The position numbers and the translations under genes are program-made. Below the pieces are notes generated by a model. The model worked only from the letters and a program-made list of their open reading frames with translations. It searched no databases and was not told the DNA's origin. This document shows, in pieces, positions 8,541 through 16,971 of a DNA stretch of 43,674 nucleotides. How positions within the stretch are numbered: the first letter of the stretch is position 1; the number at the start of each line of letters is the position of its first letter. Location of the stretch: positions 1 through 43,674 of the forward strand of contig DVGK01000111.1 of the NCBI GenBank assembly GCA_018712785.1, in the 5' to 3' direction. This DNA comes from Candidatus Choladousia intestinavium. GTDB lineage: Bacteria; Bacillota; Clostridia; Lachnospirales; Lachnospiraceae.

Positions 8541-8598
8541 ACCAAAGAACGGGTTGAATCAGCCTGTACGGAAAAAGGAAAAGGAGGATAGCAGCTGT

Positions 8599-8742
8599 AT
8601 GAAGCATATTAAGACTTTGAATACGAAACCTCTGCAGACGACGCTGAAAAAAGGCGGATGCGGTGAATGCCAGACTTCCTGCCAGTCAGCATGTAAGACT
8701 TCCTGTACAGTAGGAAATCAGACCTGCGAGCACAGCAAATAA
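8599..8742 (+). CDS. scfA: SCIFF ranthipeptide precursor (six cysteines in forty-five residues)
   Basis: Ribosomally made peptide precursor of 47 aa, starting MKHIKTLNTKPLQTTLKKGG and then carrying six cysteines in a short core (GGCGEC, TSC, SAC, TSC, TC). This is the SCIFF family, almost universal in Clostridia, in which the radical-SAM maturase ScfB forms thioether crosslinks from cysteines to non-alpha carbons of partner residues (ranthipeptide). ATG 8599 follows AGGAGG at 8582-8587; a longer in-frame reading from 8554 adds 15 residues not seen in the family. The maturase gene follows after a terminator, and secDF comes next. Roles in cell-to-cell signalling have been proposed for related peptides. 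Identification is secure; biological role is not. Confidence 0.95.
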   Translation: MKHIKTLNTKPLQTTLKKGGCGECQTSCQSACKTSCTVGNQTCEHSK

Positions 8743-8791
8743 TACCGATTGCTGTGGACGGAGCGGACTGCGACAGTAAACATAATCATGG

Positions 8792-8824
8792 GGCTGCCAC
8801 AGGAGGAGGGTCCTTGTGGCAGCC
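8792..8824 (+). other. Very stable RNA hairpin after scfA
   Basis: GGCTGCCAC plus AGGA (8792-8804) pairs with TCCT (8811-8814) and GTGGCAGCC (8816-8824), giving 13 base pairs with one bulged T and a six-base loop. No T run follows, so it may protect the 3' end of the scfA message rather than stop transcription by itself. Confidence 0.7.
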
Positions 8825-8902
8825 TTAATACATGACAACTGAAAGTATGATTCTGTTTGCGGCACCTGCAGGCTGCGCCAGAAGTGTGATGAAGGAGAGA
8901 TG

Positions 8903-8933
8903 CCTGATATGACTTTGCATATCAGGTCTTTTT
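8903..8933 (+). terminator. Intrinsic terminator between scfA and scfB
   Basis: CCTGATAT (8903-8910) pairs with ATATCAGG (8919-8926) around an eight-base loop and is followed by TCTTTTT. It lies about 80 bases before the scfB start, so most scfA transcripts should end here and scfB would depend on readthrough or an unrecognised promoter. Confidence 0.8.
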
Positions 8934-9015
8934 CATGACAATAGAAAGTTTACGGAGCGAAAGCTTGCAAAGGATTCATTCTATTGTACATGGTAAAATG
9001 AGTAAAGGGAGGAGC

Positions 9016-10386
9016 ATGATTTTGGTCCATCAGTATAAGAACAACGGATATAACATTGTACTGGACGTAAACAGCGGCTCTGTACACGTGGTGGATGAGC
9101 TGGTTTACGATGTGATAGAGCTTCTGAATCAGGGAAAAAAGCAGGAAGAAATTTTTTCACTGCTCTCTGACAAATATACGGCAAAGGAGCTGTGGGAAGC
9201 TGTGGAGGAGTGCAGGGAGCTGGAAGAACAGGGCGTCCTGTTCTCAAAGGATGTATATGAAAACGCGATCATTGATTATAAGGCACGGAAAACCGTCGTA
9301 AAGGCTCTGTGCCTGCACATTGCCCATGACTGCAATCTGGCCTGCAGATACTGCTTCGCGGAGGAAGGGGAGTATCACGGACGCCGGGCCCTTATGAGCT
9401 TTGATGTAGGAAAGAAGGCCTTGGATTTTCTCATTGCCAATTCCGGATCCAGACGGAATCTGGAGGTGGATTTCTTTGGAGGAGAGCCTCTGATGAACTG
9501 GCAGGTTGTGAAGGATCTGGTGGCCTACGGAAGGGAACAGGAAAAGCTTTATGATAAAAAATTCCGGTTTACCCTTACCACCAACGGCGTTCTTTTGAAT
9601 CAGGAGGTGATGGAGTTCTGCAACCGGGAGATGGGAAACGTAGTTCTGAGCATTGACGGGAGAAAAGAAGTCCATGATTATATGCGACCCTTCCGGAACG
9701 GTAAGGGAAGTTATGATCTGATACTTCCTAAATTTAAAGAGTTTGCCGACAGCCGGGAACAGAAAAATTATTATGTAAGGGGGACCTTTACCCACCATAA
9801 TCTTGATTTTTCCAAAGATGTGCTTCATCTGGCAGATCTGGGCTTTGAACAGATCTCTGTGGAGCCGGTGGTGGCTCCGGAGGATGCGGAGTATGCCTTA
9901 AAGCCGGAGGATCTTCCTGAAATACTGCAGGAATACGATAAGCTTGCGGCGGAGATGGTGAAGCGGAAAAAAGCCGGAAAGGGTTTTACCTTTTTCCACT
10001 ATATGCTGGATCTTTCCGGAGGCCCCTGTGTGTATAAAAGACTTTCCGGATGCGGATCAGGAACAGAATACCTTGCAGTGACGCCCTGGGGGGATTTATA
10101 CCCGTGCCATCAGTTTGTGGGAAATGAAAAGTATCTCATGGGAAATGTAGACCAGGGGATTACAAGAAGCGATCTTGTGGATGAATTTAAGGGCTGTAAT
10201 GTTTATACGAAAGAAAAATGCCGGAGCTGCTTCGCCAAGTTCTACTGCAGCGGCGGGTGCGCAGCCAATTCCTACAATTTCCATGGGACTATCCACGATG
10301 CCTATGATCTGGGCTGTGAACTGGAGCGCAAACGGGTGGAATGCGCTATTATGATTCAGGCGGCTCTGGCCGGCGAGGAGGAATAA
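9016..10386 (+). CDS. scfB: SCIFF maturase, radical SAM/SPASM thioether-forming enzyme
   Basis: Radical-SAM enzyme that would install thioether crosslinks in the SCIFF peptide. From ATG 9016 it is 456 aa. The N-terminal part (NGYNIVLDVNSGSVHVVDELVYD) is the peptide-recognition region typical of this family. The radical-SAM cluster motif CNLACRYC gives C106, C110 and C113. The SPASM/auxiliary cluster cysteines follow in GGPCVY, GCGSG, LYPCHQF, KGCN, EKCRSC, YCSGGCA and LGCE. GGGAGGAG at 9007-9014 is only a few bases from ATG 9016; a TTG at 9022 (MVHQYK) is better spaced and matches how family members usually begin. Upstream reading to 8935 is not supported. It is followed 4 bases later by secDF. 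Confidence 0.95.
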   Translation: MILVHQYKNNGYNIVLDVNSGSVHVVDELVYDVIELLNQGKKQEEIFSLLSDKYTAKELWEAVEECRELEEQGVLFSKDVYENAIIDYKARKTVVKALCLHIAHDCNLACRYCFAEEGEYHGRRALMSFDVGKKALDFLIANSGSRRNLEVDFFGGEPLMNWQVVKDLVAYGREQEKLYDKKFRFTLTTNGVLLNQEVMEFCNREMGNVVLSIDGRKEVHDYMRPFRNGKGSYDLILPKFKEFADSREQKNYYVRGTFTHHNLDFSKDVLHLADLGFEQISVEPVVAPEDAEYALKPEDLPEILQEYDKLAAEMVKRKKAGKGFTFFHYMLDLSGGPCVYKRLSGCGSGTEYLAVTPWGDLYPCHQFVGNEKYLMGNVDQGITRSDLVDEFKGCNVYTKEKCRSCFAKFYCSGGCAANSYNFHGTIHDAYDLGCELERKRVECAIMIQAALAGEEE

Positions 10387-10390
10387 AGAT

Positions 10391-12541
10391 ATGAGGATCC
10401 ATAAGAAAAATGCCGGAATTCTTCTGGCTGTCCTGGCGGCCCTCCTGCTTTTGCTGGTCTACACGGCTGCTTTCGGATTTGGAAAGACAGGTACGGGATC
10501 GGCGAAAAATATTAAGCTGGGCCTGGATCTTTCCGGCGGCGTCAGTATTACCTTTCAGGCCAGGGGGGAGGAAGCTCCCTCTCAGGAGGATATGAGCGAC
10601 ACCATCTATAAGCTGCAGCAGCGAGTAGACGCGTACGACAGCGAGGGACAGGTTTATCAGGAAGGTGATGATCGGATCAATATTGAAATTCCCGGAGAAA
10701 CAGATGCCAATGCGATTCTGGAGGAGCTGGGAAAGCCAGGGTCACTTGAATTCAGACTTTCAGACGGTACGGTGGTCCTGGATGGTTCCCAGGTGGAGGA
10801 TGCCTCCGTCCGGACCCAGGATGACCAGATCGGAAACTCGCAGTACGTGGTGGAGCTGATCCTGACAGATTCCGGGGCGGAGGCCTTTGCCCAGGCTACC
10901 GGGGAGAATATCGGAGAGACCATAGAGATTGTCTATGACGGTGAGGTCATCAGCGCTCCCGTGGTGGAGGATGAGATTACAGGAGGCCAGGCTTACATTA
11001 CAGGGATGGCCGACATTGAAGAGGCTCAGAACCTTGCTTCTTCCATCCGGATTGGCGCCCTCTCCCTGGAGCTTCAGGAGATCCGCTCCAATGTAGTGGG
11101 GGCCCAGTTGGGGGAGGACGCCATTCAGAGCAGCCTCCTGGCAGGAACCATCGGGCTTGTACTGGTTATTATTCTGATGATTGTCGTCTATGCCCTGCCC
11201 GGAGTGGTTTCAGGCTTTGCGCTGATTTTTTACGTGGCCTTGATTCTGGTTACGCTGAATGCCTTTGATCTGACTCTGACTCTTCCTGGTATTGCGGGAA
11301 TTATTCTGTCCATCGGAATGGCGGTGGACGCCAATGTAATTATCTATGCCAGAATACGGGAGGAGATCGCGGCGGGACGGTCCGTCAGGGGATCCATAAA
11401 AGAGGGCTTCCACAAAGCTCTCTCCGCGATCCTGGACGGAAATATCACTACCCTGATCGCGGCTTTTGTTCTGAATCTGATGGGAAGCGGAAGCGTCAAA
11501 GGATTCGCCCAGACACTGGCTTTAGGTATCGTCCTTTCCATGTTCACAGCACTTGTGATTTCCAGGCTGCTGGTGACCGCCCTCTATGAACTTGGATTCA
11601 AAGACGAAAAGTACTATGGAAAAGAAAAGAAGCGGAAGAATATAGATTTTGTGGGTATGAGAAGGGTGACCATTTCCGTTGCCGTGATCGCGATTCTGGC
11701 AGGACCGGTCTGCATGGGGATTCAGACCGCGGCAGGAAACGGCCCCCTGAATCTAAGCATGGATTTTGTGGGAGGAACTTCCACCAGCGTGATTTTTCCG
11801 GAGAATCTTACGATACAGCAGATTGATGAGGACGTAAAACCGATTTTTGAAAACATAACGGGAGACGCGGAGATCCAGTCCCAGAAGGTGGCGGACTCCA
11901 ATGAAGTGATCTTAAAGACCAGGGTTCTCTCTGTGGATGAGAGAGAGCAGGTGGCGGCAGATCTTCAGGAAGCTTATGGAATGGAGGAAAAGGACATTGC
12001 CTTTGAAACCATCTCCTCCACAGTCAGCAGCGAGATGCGCCGGGATGCCGTGATCGCGGTGGTGATTGCGGCAGTCTGCATGCTGATCTATATCTGGATC
12101 CGGTTCCATGACATCCGGTTTGCTACCAGCGCGGTGCTGGCTCTCCTTCATGATGTCCTGGTGGTATTCGCCTGCTATGCACTGGTAAGGATCTCGGTGG
12201 GCAATACGTTTATTGCCTGTATGCTTACGATTCTCGGGTATTCCATTAACGCTACTATTGTTATCTTTGACCGGATCAGAGAAAACCTTGTGCTGCTGAA
12301 GGGACGCGCTCTGGCGGAGATTGTCAACACCAGCATTACGGAGACCCTTACCCGGAGCATTTATACCTCCCTTACTACGTTTATTACTATCGCGGTTCTC
12401 TTCCTTTTAGGCGTTTCCACGATCCGGGAATTCGCGCTTCCTCTTATGGTGGGCATCCTGGCCGGCGCTTATTCTTCCGTATGCCTGACAGGCGTGATCT
12501 GGTACTTAATGCGGGGAGGAGAAAGAAAAGCGGCTTCATGA
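10391..12541 (+). CDS. secDF: Fused protein translocase subunits SecD-SecF
   Basis: Membrane protein that uses the proton or sodium gradient to help the Sec channel finish export. SecD and SecF are fused in one 716-aa chain. After an N-terminal helix (about residues 9-27), the SecD half shows LGLDLSGG at 43-50, a periplasmic-type domain, then five helices ending around 405. The SecF half starts near 428 and shows MDFVGG at 457-462, a second extracellular domain and a final helix bundle. GGAGG lies ahead of ATG 10391, with the scfB stop just upstream. Its last codon overlaps the recJ start as ATGA. Association with the SCIFF genes is common in Clostridia, though this does not prove that SecDF exports the peptide. 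Confidence 0.95.
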   Translation: MRIHKKNAGILLAVLAALLLLLVYTAAFGFGKTGTGSAKNIKLGLDLSGGVSITFQARGEEAPSQEDMSDTIYKLQQRVDAYDSEGQVYQEGDDRINIEIPGETDANAILEELGKPGSLEFRLSDGTVVLDGSQVEDASVRTQDDQIGNSQYVVELILTDSGAEAFAQATGENIGETIEIVYDGEVISAPVVEDEITGGQAYITGMADIEEAQNLASSIRIGALSLELQEIRSNVVGAQLGEDAIQSSLLAGTIGLVLVIILMIVVYALPGVVSGFALIFYVALILVTLNAFDLTLTLPGIAGIILSIGMAVDANVIIYARIREEIAAGRSVRGSIKEGFHKALSAILDGNITTLIAAFVLNLMGSGSVKGFAQTLALGIVLSMFTALVISRLLVTALYELGFKDEKYYGKEKKRKNIDFVGMRRVTISVAVIAILAGPVCMGIQTAAGNGPLNLSMDFVGGTSTSVIFPENLTIQQIDEDVKPIFENITGDAEIQSQKVADSNEVILKTRVLSVDEREQVAADLQEAYGMEEKDIAFETISSTVSSEMRRDAVIAVVIAAVCMLIYIWIRFHDIRFATSAVLALLHDVLVVFACYALVRISVGNTFIACMLTILGYSINATIVIFDRIRENLVLLKGRALAEIVNTSITETLTRSIYTSLTTFITIAVLFLLGVSTIREFALPLMVGILAGAYSSVCLTGVIWYLMRGGERKAAS

Positions 12542-14352
12542 AAGAAAAATGGTTTATAGCAGCTAAAAAAGCGGATTTTAAGGGAATTGCCGAAAGGTTC
12601 TGCATTGACCCGGTGACAGCCAGGATTATCCGGAACCGGGATATAGTGGGAGACGAAGCCATTCATCAATACCTGAAGGGCAGCCTGGCTGACCTGCCGG
12701 ATCCCGAAAGCCTGAAGGACTGCGGGAAGGCGGCAAAGATCCTGAGAGATAAAATTCTGGATGGAAAGAAAATCCGCATTATTGGAGATTATGATATTGA
12801 CGGCGTAAATGCCTCTTACATTCTCTGGAAGGGACTGAAAAGATGCGGAGCCCAGGTGGATTGTGAGATACCGGATCGGATGAAGGACGGTTATGGGCTG
12901 AATCTGTCCCTGATACAGTATGCCCTTGAGGAGGGAATCGATACGATCCTTACCTGTGACAATGGAATCTCTGCCCTGGAGCAGATCGCTTACGCCAAAG
13001 TCCACGGTATGACGGTGATTGTCACAGATCATCACGAGCCTCTTTTCGCGGAGGAATCCGCCCCGGAGGTCTATGAAGGGGCGGAGAAAATTCGAGAGAA
13101 GGAAAAGATTTATCTGATTCCCAGGGCGGACGCTGTGGTAAATCCCAAGCGTCCGGACTGTCCCTACCCCTATAAGAAGCTCTGCGGGGCGGCCGTTGCG
13201 TGGAAGGTGCTGCAGGCGCTTTACCGGGTGATGGGCGTGCCGGAGGAGGAAGGAAGAGAGTTCCTGGAGTTCGTAGCCTTTGCCACAGTGGGAGATGTTA
13301 TGGATCTGGATGGGGAAAACAGGATCCTTGTGAAGGAGGGGCTTAAAAGGCTTCCGGATACGGAAAACTGCGGGCTGCAGGCGCTTATGGAGGTAAACGG
13401 GCTGCAGGGACAGGAAATTTCCTCCTATCATATTGGTTTTGTGCTTGGCCCCTGTATAAACGCCAGCGGCAGGCTGGATACAGCCAAACGATCCCTGCGC
13501 CTGCTGCAGTGCCGGGAGAAAAAAGAGGCCCTTAAGCTGGCCAGGTGTCTGAAGGAGCTGAACGATGAGCGAAAGGGAATGACCCAGGAAGCGGTGGAAG
13601 CGGCCTGCGCCGCCATTGAAGAGCAGGGCCTGATCCATGACCGGGTGCTGGTGATTTATCTACCGGATTGTCACGAAAGCATCGCGGGGATTGTGGCCGG
13701 ACGGATCCGGGAAAAGTACTACAAGCCAGTGTTTGTAGTGACGGACGGCAAAGAGGGGGCAAAGGGCTCCGGCAGGTCCATTGAGGCATATTCTATGTTC
13801 GAGGAGATGGTAAAGTGCGGAGAACTCTTTGATAAATTCGGGGGGCATCCTATGGCGGCCGGCTTTTCCCTGAAGAGAGAGAGGATTCAGGAGATGCGCC
13901 GGAGGCTGAATGAATCGTGTTCTCTTACGGATGCGGATTTGATCCCAAAGGTGCTGATCGACGTGCCCATGCCCTTTCACTACATTACGGAATCACTGAT
14001 TCAGGAGCTGTCAATTCTGGAGCCCTTTGGCAAAGGAAATGAGAAGCCTCAGTTCGCCCAGAAAAATGTACGGCTTCTTCGGGCCAAAAGAATCGGAAAG
14101 AACGGAAATGTGACGAAATTTCTGGCAGCCGGGGAGGAGGGCACAGTCCTTCCGGCGCTGTATTTCGGCGATGCCGAACAGCTTGCCGAAGATCTTGAGA
14201 CAGTGTACGGTCCTTTGGAGGTCAGAAAGCTTTATCAGGGAATGGAGAACAGAATTACTCTTTCGGTCATTTATTATCCCTCCGTCAATGAGTATCAGGG
14301 CCGTAGGAGTATTCAGATTGTTATAAAAAATTATCAGGTTCAGAAGAGCTGA
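12538..14352 (+). CDS. recJ: Single-stranded-DNA-specific 5'-3' exonuclease RecJ
   Basis: DNA repair nuclease of 604 aa that degrades 5' single strands in RecF-pathway and mismatch repair. The start ATG 12538 overlaps the secDF stop by four bases (ATGA), which fits translational coupling; a longer frame from 12481 lies inside secDF. Metal-binding motifs of the DHH phosphoesterase domain are present: GDYDIDG at 83-89 and TDHHEP from 163. The DHHA1 domain carries GGHPMAAGF, with GGH at 435-437. The C-terminal OB-like domain follows and ends in a YYPSVNEYQGRRSIQIV segment. Length and motif order are normal. It leads directly into a MutS-like ATPase 16 bases later. Confidence 0.93.
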   Translation: MKEKWFIAAKKADFKGIAERFCIDPVTARIIRNRDIVGDEAIHQYLKGSLADLPDPESLKDCGKAAKILRDKILDGKKIRIIGDYDIDGVNASYILWKGLKRCGAQVDCEIPDRMKDGYGLNLSLIQYALEEGIDTILTCDNGISALEQIAYAKVHGMTVIVTDHHEPLFAEESAPEVYEGAEKIREKEKIYLIPRADAVVNPKRPDCPYPYKKLCGAAVAWKVLQALYRVMGVPEEEGREFLEFVAFATVGDVMDLDGENRILVKEGLKRLPDTENCGLQALMEVNGLQGQEISSYHIGFVLGPCINASGRLDTAKRSLRLLQCREKKEALKLARCLKELNDERKGMTQEAVEAACAAIEEQGLIHDRVLVIYLPDCHESIAGIVAGRIREKYYKPVFVVTDGKEGAKGSGRSIEAYSMFEEMVKCGELFDKFGGHPMAAGFSLKRERIQEMRRRLNESCSLTDADLIPKVLIDVPMPFHYITESLIQELSILEPFGKGNEKPQFAQKNVRLLRAKRIGKNGNVTKFLAAGEEGTVLPALYFGDAEQLAEDLETVYGPLEVRKLYQGMENRITLSVIYYPSVNEYQGRRSIQIVIKNYQVQKS

Positions 14353-14368
14353 CCAGAGGAGGTGTACC

Positions 14369-16096
14369 ATGCAGGGATATGAAAATTATGGTCTGATGCA
14401 GCTGCTGGCAGCTGCCGGATGCATTGCTGTGGTGGTTCTTCTTTTTGCCGCGGTTCTGGTATATTCCCAGTATAAAAACAAGAAATTCCTAATGCGAAGA
14501 ATCCGGAATTCCTGGGGACAGCCTGTGCGGCGGCAGTATGATCCTACAGAGTTTCAGGTTATCAGCCATTACTACGTAAACCGTGAGACAGATCGGTTTC
14601 AGATCGATGATATTACCTGGAATGACCTGGAGATGGACCAGATTTTTCAGCTCTTGAATCATACGAATTCCTTCCTGGGAGAGAGCTTTCTGTACTATCA
14701 GCTCCGGACGCCTGCGCTTAAGGCTGCGGAGCTGGAAGAATTTGAGCACATGGTTTCCTGGTTTCAGAGTCACAGCAAGGAACGGGAGCGGATGGAATAT
14801 TTTTTCTCAAAAATCGGCAAGACCGGGAGAAATTCCATCTTTGATTACATTTATAACTTAAAGGACGCGGACAGCGGCAGACTTTGGATCCATTTCGGAG
14901 TCATCGCCCTGATTCTGGCTTCCATTGTCTTGCTTTTTGTGAATCCTCAGCCGGGGATCCTGGCTCTGATTGCCTCCATGGGAATCAGCATGTGGACGTA
15001 TGAGCGTTATAAGCGGCCTATCGCGCCTTATATTATATCCTGTACGGCGCTGCAGAAAATCCTGGTATCGGCGGAAGAAATGTCTAAGCTGGATCTGCCC
15101 ATTTTAGAGGGAAAAAGAGAGCTGCTCCAGAGAAATACAGCGGATTTTAAAAAGCTTCGCCGCAGCATGGCCCTTCTGATTCTCAGCGAACAGCAGGGGG
15201 GACTAATGGAAGGAATCATTAATTATATAAACAGCTGCTTTCATCTGGACCTGATTCAGTTCGGAACGGTTGTGAAGGAAATCAGTTCCCGGCTGGGAGG
15301 CTTTGAAGAGATTGTAGAGACCATAGGAAAAACGGAAGCGGCGATTGCGGTGGCTTCCTTCAGAACCTGGCATCCCTATGTCTCTGTGCCGGCTCTGTCA
15401 GAAGGCGAAATGTTTTTTCACGCGGAAGATATGGTTCATCCGCTGCTGGAGAATCCGGTGCCAAATTCGATTCAGACAGAGCAATGCGTTCTTCTGACCG
15501 GGTCAAATGCCTCCGGAAAATCCACCTTCCTGAAAACAGCCGCAGTTACAGCCCTTCTGGCCCAGACGATTCATACGGTGACGGCGGTTCGCTATGAAGG
15601 CTGCTGCTTCAGAATTTTTACTTCCATGGCTCTGCGGGATGATCTGATCGGGGAAGAGAGCTATTTTATGGTGGAAATCCGCTCTCTGAAGAGAATCCTG
15701 GATCGGATCCGGGGAGAAGTCCCCGTGCTTTGCTGTGTGGATGAAGTGCTCAGAGGTACGAATACCATCGAGAGAATCGCGGCTTCCTCCAAGATTCTGG
15801 AGAGTATGGGGGAAAAGCGTATGATCTGCTTTGCGGCCACCCATGATATTGAGCTGACGTATCTTCTGGAGGGGATTTTCAGAAACTGCCATTTTGAAGA
15901 AGAGGTGACAGAGGAGGATATTCATTTTGATTATAAGTGTAAAGAGGGAAGGGCTACCACACGGAACGCCATTCGTCTTCTTAAACTTATGGGATATGAT
16001 GAAGAAATCATTCAGGCCGCAGAGAAAACCGCGGATCAGCTGTCTCAGAGAGAACTGGTGAACACTGTGAATAAGAATTTCACAAAACATGAATAA
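14369..16096 (+). CDS. Membrane-anchored MutS-like ATPase (MutS domain V)
   Basis: ATPase of 575 aa with the C-terminal ATPase domain of MutS proteins but without the mismatch-recognition domain. The Walker A motif is GSNASGKST at 378-386, followed by the MutS-type CVDEVLRGTNTIERIAAS (Walker B and the following helix) and ATHDIEL. The N-terminus has a clear helix (CIAVVVLLFAAVLVYSQY) and a second hydrophobic pair near residues 175-205, so the protein is probably fixed in the membrane with the ATPase in the cytosol. This is the architecture of the poorly studied MutS-related proteins of Firmicutes, not of MutS1 or MutS2. GAGGAGGTG precedes ATG 14369. It is co-oriented and tightly packed with recJ. 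Its substrate is unknown. Confidence 0.85.
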   Translation: MQGYENYGLMQLLAAAGCIAVVVLLFAAVLVYSQYKNKKFLMRRIRNSWGQPVRRQYDPTEFQVISHYYVNRETDRFQIDDITWNDLEMDQIFQLLNHTNSFLGESFLYYQLRTPALKAAELEEFEHMVSWFQSHSKERERMEYFFSKIGKTGRNSIFDYIYNLKDADSGRLWIHFGVIALILASIVLLFVNPQPGILALIASMGISMWTYERYKRPIAPYIISCTALQKILVSAEEMSKLDLPILEGKRELLQRNTADFKKLRRSMALLILSEQQGGLMEGIINYINSCFHLDLIQFGTVVKEISSRLGGFEEIVETIGKTEAAIAVASFRTWHPYVSVPALSEGEMFFHAEDMVHPLLENPVPNSIQTEQCVLLTGSNASGKSTFLKTAAVTALLAQTIHTVTAVRYEGCCFRIFTSMALRDDLIGEESYFMVEIRSLKRILDRIRGEVPVLCCVDEVLRGTNTIERIAASSKILESMGEKRMICFAATHDIELTYLLEGIFRNCHFEEEVTEEDIHFDYKCKEGRATTRNAIRLLKLMGYDEEIIQAAEKTADQLSQRELVNTVNKNFTKHE

Positions 16097-16130
16097 AATG
16101 TAAATATACCGTAAAATTTTGTGTAAAGTA

Positions 16131-16158
16131 TTGAAAAAAGCACGATTTGATATATAAT
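16131..16158 (+). promoter_or_regulatory. Promoter of the HPr-like gene
   Basis: TTGAAA at 16131-16136 and TATAAT at 16153-16158 are 16 bases apart in an AT-rich stretch. The leader to ATG 16215 would be about 50 bases. Confidence 0.75.
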
Positions 16159-16214
16159 ATCTGGTAGTAACGCCAAAAGTATATAGATTGTATAAGCAGT
16201 AGGAAGGGAGTTTT

Positions 16215-16472
16215 ATGGTCAGCAGAAGAGTTACAGTTAAAAATCCCTCCGGCCTGCACGTGAAGCCGGCGGAAATATTTTCAAAAGCAGCTGAGGATTG
16301 TTCTTCTAAAGTAGAAGTACTTTATGGAAATAATATCATAAATGCTAAAAGCCTTCTAAACCTCCTGGCGGTAGCTATCCACCAGGGGGCAGTGATAGAG
16401 CTTCGATGTACGGGGCCGGATGAGGAAGAGGATCTTGAGAAGATGGTTCAGGTTATGGATCAACTAGAGTAG
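16215..16472 (+). CDS. ptsH: HPr-family phosphocarrier protein
   Basis: Small phosphotransfer protein of 85 aa. The active-site segment PSGLHVKPA places His15 exactly as in HPr, which accepts phosphate from enzyme I. Ser46 in NAKSLLNLL lines up with the regulatory serine used by HPr kinase in Firmicutes. The residue after the active-site histidine pair is Lys17, where nearly all HPr proteins have Arg. GGAAGGGAG precedes ATG 16215. No enzyme I or sugar permease gene is near, so it may be a stand-alone ptsH or a paralogue such as Crh, although Crh lacks His15. Its last 20 bases overlap the convergent gene on the minus strand. Confidence 0.88.
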   Translation: MVSRRVTVKNPSGLHVKPAEIFSKAAEDCSSKVEVLYGNNIINAKSLLNLLAVAIHQGAVIELRCTGPDEEEDLEKMVQVMDQLE

Positions 16473-16869
16473 AAGGGCTTTTGTGCTGTCTCGGCGCTAT
16501 GGCCCTTTCATAGAAGAGGCCGGTCAGGAACCATAAAGGGGCGTAGTCCAGGCGGATGATGCCGTTGATATGATAGCGGGAGCTGCTGTAGTCCCAGGGA
16601 CAGCAATCCCGCTTCTTTAAATAGGAGCCGCTGAGATATTCTACAGCGTAGATGCAGCACATATAGACGCAGCCTCTGGTTATGGTTCCGTATTTTGAAA
16701 GCCGGGCGGCCAGCGGACGGAAAAAGGCGGCCATTCCATAGATGGGAAACATATGGAGGGAAGAAACGCCCATTAGCTTTCTGTCATGGTTTGTCAGGGA
16801 ATGAAGGCCGGTCCATAATATCTCCAGGCACCATCCGTACATGCCGCAGCGGAAAAAGTCTGTTTTCAT
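16453..16869 (-). CDS. Putative ABC-transporter-type membrane protein (CmpB family, PF06541-like)
   Basis: Membrane protein of 138 aa with hydrophobic segments around GCVYMCCIYAVEYLSG and LDYAPLWFLTGLFYE. The conserved core WDYS followed by YHINGIIRLDYAPLWFLTGL is the CmpB-type signature, a family named for association with transporters but without proven function. The start was set at ATG 16869, since AGAGGTGAT lies just upstream; an in-frame GTG at 16878 is inside that ribosome site. The 3' end overlaps the HPr-like gene by 20 bases tail to tail. No neighbouring ATPase is present. Confidence 0.75.
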   Translation of the reverse strand: MKTDFFRCGMYGWCLEILWTGLHSLTNHDRKLMGVSSLHMFPIYGMAAFFRPLAARLSKYGTITRGCVYMCCIYAVEYLSGSYLKKRDCCPWDYSSSRYHINGIIRLDYAPLWFLTGLFYERAIAPRQHKSPSTLVDP

Positions 16870-16927
16870 TCTGATCACCTCTTTTTTTTTCAGTATTGCT
16901 AAAAATAAAAGAAATATGCAAAACCTC

Positions 16928-16955
16928 TTGAATTCCTTATGTGTTGTGATATAAT
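16928..16955 (+). promoter_or_regulatory. Promoter of the THF riboswitch-folT transcript
   Basis: TTGAAT at 16928-16933 and a consensus TATAAT at 16950-16955 are 16 bases apart. The predicted start near 16962 places the whole riboswitch in the leader. Confidence 0.8.
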
Positions 16956-16971
16956 ACCGATTAAATAAATA

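Larger units (their letters stand above)
8466..8546. repeat. Inverted repeat flanking the SGNH/scfA divergent promoters
   Basis: TTTGGTATTGT at 8466-8476 and ACAATACCAAA at 8536-8546 are exact reverse complements, 59 bases apart. The right half covers the scfA -10 (TACAAT, 8535-8540) and the left half lies just past the predicted minus-strand start point. Such a pair could be a two-site operator or loop-forming site controlling both genes. Sequence is certain; function is inferred. Confidence 0.5.

Noticed and set aside
12469..13638. 389-aa open frame on the minus strand inside recJ
   Set aside because: It is antisense to intact recJ, has no ribosome site, and its length follows from the codon bias of the real gene. 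The same holds for the long minus-strand frames at 22181-23347 (ppx), 20669-21658 (DUF815), 9244-9828 (scfB) and 878-1330.
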